Below are positions 1-6,456 of a stretch of DNA of 7,131 nucleotides, in pieces. The stretch covers positions 1 to 7,131 of the forward strand of contig DIUK01000051.1 of the NCBI GenBank assembly GCA_002422995.1. Reading direction: 5' to 3'. This stretch comes from Rhodocyclaceae bacterium UBA6160 (GTDB lineage: Bacteria > Pseudomonadota > Gammaproteobacteria > Burkholderiales > Rhodocyclaceae). The translations under genes were made by a program, and so were the position numbers. Each line of letters starts with the position of its first letter. Positions within the stretch are counted from its first letter, which is position 1. The notes below the pieces were generated by a model. It did not search any database. It saw nothing but the letters and a program-made list of their open reading frames with translations, and had not been told where the DNA came from.

Positions 1-1201
<1,201 letters not shown>

Positions 1202-1205
<4 letters not shown>

Positions 1206-2260
1206 ACGTAATACATCCGACGCTGGTCGAGGATGGCGAGAGCGTCCTCATCCTTGACCAGACGCGCTTGCCGCATCATGCCGTGCAGGTGCGCTTGAAT
1301 ACCGCTGAAGATGCGGCACACGCCATCCGCAGCATGCAGGTGCGCGGAGCGCCGCTGATCGGCGTGACCGCTGCTTATGGTGTGGCGCTGGGGCTGCGTC
1401 ACGATGAATCCGATAGTGAATCCGACAGCCAGCTCAAGCGCGTGATTGATCTTTTGGCCACTACCCGTCCGACGGCGGTGAATCTGCACTGGGCGCTGGC
1501 TCGCATGGAACGCGTTCTGAAAAAGTTCCCGCAGGGATGCAACGCACTGGCGCTGGCGACACGCCGCGAAGCAAGTACTCTTGGGGGGCGGCGTGAGAGG
1601 GCCTGGCATGAGGCCGCCGCCATCGCTACGGAAGATATCGCAGCCAATGCCGCCATCGGCGCGCATGGCCTGCGGATTTTGCAAGGCATGGCCCCCAAAG
1701 GTGACGCGCTCAACCTCATGACCCACTGCAACGCTGGCCGCCTGGCAACGGTTGCCCATGGCACGGCACTCGCCCCGATTTACGCAGCACATGCCGCTGG
1801 CATTGCCGTGCATGTCTGGGTTTCCGAAACCCGTCCGCGTAATCAGGGCTTGCTCACCGCGTGGGAGTTGGCCGAAGCGGGCGTGCCGCATACCTTGATT
1901 GCCGACAATGCGGCGGGCTTGCTGATCATGCAGGGCAAGGTGGATATGCTGATTGTCGGGGCGGATCGCATCGCCGCCAATGGCGACACGGCCAACAAAG
2001 TAGGCACTTACCTGAAAGCACTCGCCGCAGCGGCGCATGGGGTTCCGTTTTATGTCGCAGCACCGTTATCCACGATAGATTTTTCATACGCGTCAGGGCA
2101 GGACGTTCCCATCGAAGAGCGCGCTGCCGCAGAGCTGGGCGCGGGCGATGTGCCGGTGGTCAATCCTGCGTTTGACATCACGCCAGCGCATTTGATCACC
2201 GGCATCATCTCGGAACGTGGCGTGGTCGCCCCGGAGGAATTGGCGCAATGGAAAACCTGA
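1202..2260 (+). CDS. mtnA: S-methyl-5-thioribose-1-phosphate isomerase (aldose-ketose, eIF2B-like fold)
   Basis: MtnA converts 5-methylthioribose-1-phosphate to 5-methylthioribulose-1-phosphate in the cytosol, during salvage of methylthioadenosine; relatives also accept 5-deoxyribose-1-phosphate. With numbering from a TTG at 1184, family motifs are RGAPLIG (54-60), RPTAVNL (95-101), THCNAG with catalytic Cys182 (180-185), SETRPRNQG (214-222), and GADRIA with the acid Asp261 (259-264) followed by N271-K272. No in-frame ATG exists before residue 51, which is too late because the conserved IHPTL and LDQTRLP segments lie upstream. The start is therefore non-AUG. I prefer CTG at 1202, which overlaps the secA stop as CTGA; TTG at 1184 is the alternative. 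Neither has a clear Shine-Dalgarno sequence, so coupling to secA translation is likely. Two oddities: a tandem ESDS-ESDS loop at 75-82, and about 15 extra residues around 121-136 that match a dispersed repeat. The function is secure; the exact start is not. Confidence 0.93.
1406..1429 (+). repeat. In-frame 12-bp tandem duplication in mtnA
   Basis: GAATCCGATAGT (1406-1417) is followed directly by GAATCCGACAGC (1418-1429), identical at 10 of 12 positions. Each unit encodes Glu-Ser-Asp-Ser, so the protein carries ESDSESDS in the variable, probably surface-exposed loop between the RGAPLIG and RPTAVNL motifs. It looks like a slippage or small duplication event that kept the frame. Confidence 0.75.
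1534..1615 (+). repeat. Dispersed repeat copy 1, in frame inside mtnA
   Basis: The 26 nt at 1549-1574 match the reverse complement of 3685-3710 at 23 positions and that of 6543-6568 at 22 positions. All three copies use the same codon phase in this orientation (Ala-Leu-Ala/Val-Thr-Arg-Arg-Glu). Similarity may run left to a shared GATGCAA (1535-1541) and right to a shared GCCTGGCAT (1601-1609). The copy is rich in inverted repeats. CACGCCGC (1560-1567) pairs with GCGGCGTG (1588-1595), CAAG (1572-1575) with CTTG (1580-1583) inside that loop, and GGCCT (1600-1604) with AGGCC (1611-1615). The outer limits are approximate. Confidence 0.6.
2233..2238 (+). promoter_or_regulatory. Ribosome binding site of the class II aldolase
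   Basis: GGAGGA lies nine bases before the ATG at 2248, inside the last codons of mtnA. It is the clearest Shine-Dalgarno sequence in the window. It supports the chosen aldolase start and separate, efficient initiation despite the 13-base overlap with mtnA. Confidence 0.8.
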
Positions 2261-2964
2261 ACCAGGAGATATATCAACTCGCCGAGAGCGTGCTGGCTAC
2301 CGCTGGTGAATTGATAGCGCACGACCTCAACCGTGGCAGTGCGGGAAATGTTTCGGTGCGTTATGCCGACGGACTCATCATCACGCCCACCGGCATTGAA
2401 CATCAAGACTGCACGCCGGACGATATGGTAAAAGTCGGGATAAAAATCGGCGCTGGTGAGACGGCGGGTGTGCCAGACTCGCCGCTCAATCGCCGCAAAC
2501 CGTCATCCGAATTACGCTTTCATCGCGACATTTATGCCGCATTTCCGGCGGCCGGCGCGATTATCCACGCGCACTCACCATTCGCCACCGCGCTGGCCTG
2601 CCAGCAGCAAAACATTCCGCCATTTCACTACATGATCGCGCGCTTTGGCGGCATGGACGTGCGCTGCGCTGAATACGCCACCTTCGGCACACAAGCCTTG
2701 TCGGATGCCATGCTCATTGCGCTGCAAGACCGTTCAGCCTGCCTGATGGCGCATCATGGCATGGTGGTGTACGGCCGTGACCTGAAACATGCGCTGGCCC
2801 TGGCCGTGGAACTGGAAACCCTGTGCGAGCAGTATTGGCGCGTGCTGCAACTGGGCACGCCCAAGCTGCTGACAGCGGCGCAGATGGATGAGGTGATTGC
2901 CAAGTTTGCTGGGTATGGGCAGCAGGAGGGTGATAACCGAGTGGATATCTGCCATGGATCGTAG
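2248..2964 (+). CDS. Class II (zinc) aldolase, FucA/Ald2-like; probable 5-methylthioribulose- or 5-deoxyribulose-1-phosphate aldolase
   Basis: This is a cytosolic zinc aldolase of the class II aldolase/adducin family, 238 aa. It has SAGNVS (31-36) and ITPTG (45-49) for phosphate binding, E88, the HAH pair H107/H109, Y128 and H170. The spacings match E. coli L-fuculose-phosphate aldolase (E73, H92, H94, Y113, H155), so the catalytic set is complete. Fuculose-1-phosphate could be a substrate. However, fusion-tight placement after mtnA points to cleavage of the MtnA product into dihydroxyacetone phosphate plus methylthioacetaldehyde or acetaldehyde (DHAP shunt, Ald2/DrdA type). I rank the dehydratase MtnB lower because the residue pattern is FucA-like throughout. 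The ATG overlaps mtnA by 13 bases and has a strong ribosome binding site. The family core ends near residue 225 (AGYGQ); the last 13 residues look non-native and coincide with a drop in GC. Confidence 0.88.
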   Translation: MENLNQEIYQLAESVLATAGELIAHDLNRGSAGNVSVRYADGLIITPTGIEHQDCTPDDMVKVGIKIGAGETAGVPDSPLNRRKPSSELRFHRDIYAAFPAAGAIIHAHSPFATALACQQQNIPPFHYMIARFGGMDVRCAEYATFGTQALSDAMLIALQDRSACLMAHHGMVVYGRDLKHALALAVELETLCEQYWRVLQLGTPKLLTAAQMDEVIAKFAGYGQQEGDNRVDICHGS

Positions 2965-3526
2965 TCGTCTTAGAGAAATCCAAAAGCTCGAGTTTCGAGA
3001 TCCGAAGGATTTTCTAATTGAGTTGAAAAAATTGGAAGGTCCGCTAGCGGTATCAGTCCTTGATCCAAAGGTTAAACGGCTTCGAACTAACAATCTGAAG
3101 GAATGGCGAGAGACAAGAGATGCTGCTCTCTTTTGCTACGGTATGGGACAACGCATTGGGCAAACGGTTTTTCTTGCACGTGGAGAATCGCAAGACTATG
3201 ACTTTGTTGCTTCTTGTATGGTGGGAGATGTTCAGCACTTTGCCCCTGTTCAACTGAAGGAATTTGTTCCCTCGGAACTCAACAGTACTACGTCACTGAA
3301 GAAAATAATTGATTCCCTCAATAAGTATGGTGACTCGAAGGAGCTTACCGTAGCTATTCGGCTGAATAGACAGGTGCACTTTGATCCGCAAACCGTTGTT
3401 GTTCCACAACTACGTATAGCCGCATTGTGGGTCTTTGGCTCAATTTCCGAAGATCAAACGGAGTGGGGTTTGTGGGGAGACTTCCTTGAAAAACCCGAGG
3501 GGTCACGGTTTTTATATCCTGATTAA
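2954..3526 (+). CDS. Conserved-looking hypothetical protein, possible PD-(D/E/Q)xK nuclease-like fold
   Basis: I do not recognise a named family. The 190-aa product has no signal peptide or membrane segment and is a mixed alpha/beta protein. A charged N-terminal helical part (1-60) precedes E78-S-Q-D-Y-D83-F, then a strand leading to VQLKE (99-103). Next come a TSLKKIIDSLNKY helix (113-125), a hydrophobic strand LTVAIRLNR (131-139) and a tryptophan-rich end (WVFG, WGLWGDF). The order helix-Glu, Asp, then Q100-x-K102 seventeen residues later resembles the core of PD-(D/E)xK enzymes that use QxK, such as Mrr-like ones. This is inference only. ATG 2954 overlaps the aldolase by 11 bases, with weak GAGTGGA (2939-2945) as a possible ribosome site. 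In-frame ATG 2915 and GTG 2930, the latter directly after AGGAGG, are less likely starts. Base composition is AT-richer than upstream, suggesting a separate origin. Confidence 0.75.
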   Translation: MDRSRLREIQKLEFRDPKDFLIELKKLEGPLAVSVLDPKVKRLRTNNLKEWRETRDAALFCYGMGQRIGQTVFLARGESQDYDFVASCMVGDVQHFAPVQLKEFVPSELNSTTSLKKIIDSLNKYGDSKELTVAIRLNRQVHFDPQTVVVPQLRIAALWVFGSISEDQTEWGLWGDFLEKPEGSRFLYPD

Positions 3527-3527
3527 C

Positions 3528-3546
3528 GCATCCATGACATGGATGC
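3528..3546. terminator. Perfect 9-bp inverted repeat just after the hypothetical gene; possible terminator or operator
   Basis: GCATCCATG and CATGGATGC flank a single A, starting two bases after the TAA stop. As RNA it could fold into a stem of seven or more pairs. No U-run follows, so a classical intrinsic terminator is not supported. It could instead stabilise the 3' end, stop transcription with help from Rho, or bind a dimeric protein. The type is assigned by position only. Confidence 0.4.
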
Positions 3547-3573
3547 AAACGATAAAGCTGTTTGTCAGACGCT

Positions 3574-3600
3574 ATCCGCTCTTGCGCTGAGACAGCGGAT
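3574..3600. repeat. 7-bp inverted repeat, stem-loop candidate
   Basis: ATCCGCT (3574-3580) and AGCGGAT (3594-3600) are perfect reverse complements around a 13-nt loop. An alternative pairing between TGTCAG-type sequence near 3563-3570 and CTGAGACA near 3587-3594 competes with it. No U-run follows. Confidence 0.4.
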
Positions 3601-3637
3601 GCCGTGGCACGCTGGTTGGGTGGCGCAGTTTGCTCGC

Positions 3638-3763
3638 GGGTGAGTTTCCTGGTATGCCAGGCGTCATGCGTCGTCCAGGATATGTTGCTTCGCGCCGAGT
3701 CACCAGCGCCGTCCGGCTGGATACCGCGAAGCATAACTTTTGCATCACGGCGCATTTGCCTGG
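3638..3763 (-). repeat. Dispersed repeat copy 2, intergenic, longest form
   Basis: Compared with copy 3 on the same strand, 3688-3711 matches 6546-6569 at 22 of 24 positions, and 3736-3760 matches 6570-6594 at 22 of 25. The only length difference is 24 extra bases here (3712-3735). On the minus strand the copy reads VMQKL, eight extra residues (CFAVSSRT), then ALVTRREATYPG. It carries an outer inverted repeat GCTTCGCG (3687-3694)/CGCGAAGC (3725-3732) and an inner one CCAGC (3703-3707)/GCTGG (3716-3720). A further palindrome, CCTGG-tatg-CCAGG (3648-3661), lies beside it. The outer ends are uncertain. Confidence 0.7.
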
Positions 3764-3944
3764 CACCGGCGCGCTATATTTTCCAAGGTACCGCACCTCG
3801 GAAGCCCGCATCAATCGTCCATTACAGCAATTTATCCTTAAATTGAACCGGACAGCAGTGAGCAGTGGCACCAAATAAATCTCAGGGAAATAGATCAGTG
3901 GCATAATCATCCATCCATCTTTTGAAGCAAGAATAACCAAAGAC

Positions 3945-5375
3945 ATGCCACATGCTGAGATGAAAAAACACTACAACATCGGGTTATTCCTTACTGCCGA
4001 GCATTCTTGTTACAACGCTGCGTTTGGCTTTGCTAATGCACTTCAATCACGCGGTCATAGTGTTATTTTTCTAGTCAATGAAGGGAGCCTATTTATTGAC
4101 TATGTTAAGGACAATGGGTTTGGGGTTATTGAGATTTTGCCTATTACCGAATCAGTTTATTCAGTGACGAAGCAAAGTATCGTAAGCAAATTTAATTTAT
4201 GGAGACGATTAACACGGCATAGCCCAAGTGTTTTGTTAAAACAGCAGCGCTTAGTTCATTTGATCAAGGAAAATAATTTAGATATTTTTTTCATTGATGA
4301 TGTCCGGAATGATGTAAATCTCTACGCTGTTGCGCTTGCAAAAAATAAAATACCAACAGCTCTGATTTCCTACACCTTCTCTTCTCAGTTCAGTTCTGAT
4401 TATCCACCCATCTTTTCTTCGCGAATTTCATCCGGAAAAGGAAGGCCGAATGTTTTTTACAGGGCTCTTTATCGATGGCTATGGGGATGGACGATAAGCA
4501 CTAAAGGGCGAATCTACTCTTATGAGTTGGTGGATTTTTTGAAGCAATCTTTCAAAAAATTTTTCGATCAAATTCGTGACATCGGATTTGAGCAAGAGCT
4601 AAGGCAGTTTGGTTGGGGATCGGCTTGGAGCGAGTGGAAAAGAAGACCGTTGATTCCGCAGGTCGTATTTGGACACCACATGATGGACTGGCTTGCAATT
4701 AAATCAAATCCAGCGCGATGTTATTTTGGTACATCAGATCTCTGGAGAAAAAAATCTGACTTTGACTGGTCAAGACTGGATTTAAGTAAGCCTGTTATCT
4801 ATTGCAATATCAGTACTACAGGTGGTTTTGGTAGTGACAGGGTTTCATCTGGGAATGGTCGAAAAAACCCAGGAGTTAGTCTTTCAAAAAGAAATCAGAT
4901 GGCAAAGCGCTATCTCGAGGTTGTTTTGGCGTGCTTTTCAAGTCAGCAAGATTGGCAATTACTTCTGGCGTGTGGATCTTTTTCTGAGGTCTTGGTGCAG
5001 GATCAATATCCATCAAATATTCATATATTTGAGCGGCTCCCTCAGCTTGCGGTATTGGAAAAAGCAAACCTTGCCATCACTTGGGGCGGTGCCGGGACTG
5101 TGCGCGAGTGCATAAATTCAGGAGTGCCTATGCTGGTCTTTCCTGCATGGACAGATCAGTTTGGAAATGCAGCTCGCGTTTTTTCAAAACGTACTGGGCT
5201 TCGCGGCAATATTCAGAATGTTACCTCCAGTCAGATGACTGAAATGGTTCAATATGTGTTAACTGACGAAACTATCAATACTTCAATTAAAGCTATGCGA
5301 GAACAATGCAGTGCTGAGAGCGATATATTGGAGTTGGTGAGATTTGTTAAGAAGCACCTTAACTTTCAGCTTTAA
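3945..5375 (+). CDS. GT-B glycosyltransferase, GT1/UDP-glucuronosyltransferase-like
   Basis: A 476-aa protein that probably transfers a sugar from a UDP- or dTDP-sugar to an acceptor not known from the sequence. The N-terminal half starts with a typical GT-B strand-loop-helix (NIGLFLTAEH, 11-20; FANALQSRGHSVIFLV, 29-44). The C-terminal donor domain shows FERLPQLAVLEKANLAITW (from 362), then GGAGTVRECINSGVPMLVFP (381-400) and DQFGNAARV (404-412), the UGT-type donor-binding signature. W380 occupies the place where relatives usually have His (ITHGG). There is no signal peptide; hydrophobic aromatic stretches at 171-184 may contact the membrane. ATG 3945 is the longest start; ATG 3960 (MKKHYNIG) is an equally good or better N-terminus, and neither has a strong ribosome site. 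The gene is markedly AT-richer than secA-mtnA. The UDP-xylose synthase gene 118 bases downstream suggests UDP-xylose or UDP-glucuronate as donor. The class is sure; the substrate is not. Confidence 0.85.
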   Translation: MPHAEMKKHYNIGLFLTAEHSCYNAAFGFANALQSRGHSVIFLVNEGSLFIDYVKDNGFGVIEILPITESVYSVTKQSIVSKFNLWRRLTRHSPSVLLKQQRLVHLIKENNLDIFFIDDVRNDVNLYAVALAKNKIPTALISYTFSSQFSSDYPPIFSSRISSGKGRPNVFYRALYRWLWGWTISTKGRIYSYELVDFLKQSFKKFFDQIRDIGFEQELRQFGWGSAWSEWKRRPLIPQVVFGHHMMDWLAIKSNPARCYFGTSDLWRKKSDFDWSRLDLSKPVIYCNISTTGGFGSDRVSSGNGRKNPGVSLSKRNQMAKRYLEVVLACFSSQQDWQLLLACGSFSEVLVQDQYPSNIHIFERLPQLAVLEKANLAITWGGAGTVRECINSGVPMLVFPAWTDQFGNAARVFSKRTGLRGNIQNVTSSQMTEMVQYVLTDETINTSIKAMREQCSAESDILELVRFVKKHLNFQL

Positions 5376-5411
5376 ATACAAAAAAGATAAACGTGTAGGG
5401 ATGAGCTTTAG

Positions 5412-5435
5412 GTGGTCATTGTCGCAATGAGCCAC
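5412..5435 (+). promoter_or_regulatory. Stem-loop between glycosyltransferase and UDP-xylose synthase genes
   Basis: GTGGTCATTG (5412-5421) pairs with CAATGA-G-CCAC (5425-5435): ten base pairs, one bulged G (5431) and a three-base TCG loop. It sits 36 bases after the upstream stop and about 60 bases before the next start. No U-run follows, so it is more likely an mRNA processing or attenuation structure, or a protein site, than an intrinsic terminator. Confidence 0.5.
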
Positions 5436-5493
5436 TATGGGCATTTAATGTGAAACAGTTCAAGTTGAATTTGACGGGTGAGATCAATTATTT

Positions 5494-6441
5494 ATGAATA
5501 ACATTAGATCAATCGTTACGGGTGGTGCTGGGTTTCTAGGCTCTCATCTTTGTGAGCGTTTGCTGGCAGAGGGGCACGATGTGCTTTGTGTCGACAATTT
5601 TTTTACTGGCCGACGCTCTAATGTGAGTCACCTGCTAGATCATCCGCGTTTCGAGTTAATGCGCCATGATGTTACTTTCCCTCTTTATGTTGAGGCGGAT
5701 CAAATCTACAATCTGGCTTGTCCTGCTTCGCCAGTGCACTATCAGCATGACCCTGTGCAGACCACAAAGACAAGTGTTCATGGGGCAATCAATATGCTCG
5801 GGCTTGCTAAAAGACTGCGTGCGAAGATTCTCCAAGCCTCTACAAGTGAAGTTTATGGTGACCCTGATGTGCACCCGCAACCTGAAGGGTATTGGGGAAG
5901 GGTCAATCCAATTGGTCCGCGAAGCTGCTATGACGAAGGCAAGCGATGTGCTGAAACCTTATTTTTTGACTACCATCGTCAGCACAAACTTCGGATCAAG
6001 GTGATTCGGATTTTCAACACTTATGGCCCACGCATGCATCCTGATGACGGTAGAGTGGTAAGCAACTTTATCGTTCAAGCGCTTACAGGCCAGCCTATTA
6101 CGATTTACGGTGATGGAAGCCAGACGAGATCATTTTGCTACGTGGACGATCTGATCGAAGCGATGTTCCTCATGATGAATAGCCCAGACGAATTTACTGG
6201 CCCGGTTAATGTGGGCAATGCGGATGAATACAGCATGATTGGGTTGGCCCAGGAAGTTATTCGTTTAACCGGGGGGCGTTCTGAACTTGTATTTAAACCA
6301 TTGCCAGAGGATGACCCAAAACAACGTAAGCCGGATGTGGCTCTTGCAAAGTCAGCGCTTGGTTGGCAGGCCAACACGTCGTTGCAGTCAGGTCTTGAAA
6401 AGACCATACACTATTTTTCTGCGCTTTTAGCCAACAAGTAG
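5494..6441 (+). CDS. UDP-glucuronate decarboxylase (UDP-xylose synthase)
   Basis: A cytosolic NAD+-dependent enzyme of the extended short-chain dehydrogenase family that converts UDP-glucuronate to UDP-xylose and CO2 (EC 4.1.1.35). The 315-aa length is typical of bacterial UXS. The Rossmann motif is GGAGFLG (10-16 in TGGAGFLG) with Asp34 binding the NAD ribose. The family signature covers LACPASPVHYQ (74-84), TSEVYGDP (117-124), HPQPEGYWG (127-135) and the catalytic Y146-D-E-G-K150, with E119 as the other catalytic residue. RSFCYVDD follows in the C-terminal sugar-nucleotide domain. These features separate it from UDP-glucose 4-epimerase and dTDP-glucose dehydratase. ATG 5494 has GGGTGAG (5476-5482) eleven bases upstream. 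It follows the glycosyltransferase gene on the same strand, so the pair may supply and use UDP-xylose. Its substrate would need a UDP-glucose dehydrogenase encoded elsewhere. The GC content appears intermediate. Confidence 0.94.
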   Translation: MNNIRSIVTGGAGFLGSHLCERLLAEGHDVLCVDNFFTGRRSNVSHLLDHPRFELMRHDVTFPLYVEADQIYNLACPASPVHYQHDPVQTTKTSVHGAINMLGLAKRLRAKILQASTSEVYGDPDVHPQPEGYWGRVNPIGPRSCYDEGKRCAETLFFDYHRQHKLRIKVIRIFNTYGPRMHPDDGRVVSNFIVQALTGQPITIYGDGSQTRSFCYVDDLIEAMFLMMNSPDEFTGPVNVGNADEYSMIGLAQEVIRLTGGRSELVFKPLPEDDPKQRKPDVALAKSALGWQANTSLQSGLEKTIHYFSALLANK

Positions 6442-6456
6442 ATTAATTCCCGTAGG

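Larger units (their letters stand above)
3527..3944. other. Gene-free 418-nt stretch rich in inverted repeats
   Basis: No credible coding region is seen here. Short open frames on both strands have no ribosome site and give proline/arginine-rich sequences without family features. The left two thirds hold several inverted repeats: 3528-3546, 3574-3600 (ATCCGCT/AGCGGAT, 13-nt loop), 3648-3661 (CCTGG/CCAGG) and 3687-3732. They also hold a copy of the dispersed repeat. From about 3780 the sequence becomes AT-rich and leads into the glycosyltransferase gene. A promoter for that gene should lie there, but I see no convincing -35/-10 pair; CATAAT at 3902-3907 is the best -10 candidate and lacks a good -35. 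Confidence 0.6.

Noticed and set aside
1583..1588. Run of six G in mtnA as a phase-variable tract
   Set aside because: Too short for convincing phase variation, and the frame is intact on both sides.
2897..2953. Upstream extension of the hypothetical gene to TTG 2897, ATG 2915 or GTG 2930
   Set aside because: These starts lie deep in the aldolase gene, and AGGAGG at 2924 touches GTG 2930 with no spacer. ATG 2954 gives a natural charged N-terminus.
2248..2964. Calling the aldolase MtnB (methylthioribulose-1-phosphate dehydratase)
   Set aside because: The families are related, but the E88, H107, H109, Y128 and H170 spacing and the surrounding sequence are FucA-like.
3562..3846. 94-codon open frame on the plus strand
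   Set aside because: Cys/Arg/Pro-rich translation without motifs, overlapping other equally open frames and the repeat. It is not supported as a gene.
3572..3946. 124-codon open frame on the minus strand across the gene-free stretch
   Set aside because: It runs through the repeat and inverted-repeat region, has no ribosome site or family features, and its hydrophobic start comes from AT-rich leader DNA. Its openness is explained by the coding-compatible repeat.
5465..5493. Promoter with TTGAAT or TTGACG just before the UDP-xylose synthase gene
   Set aside because: A -10 element at proper spacing would fall on or after the start codon. No acceptable partner hexamer is seen.
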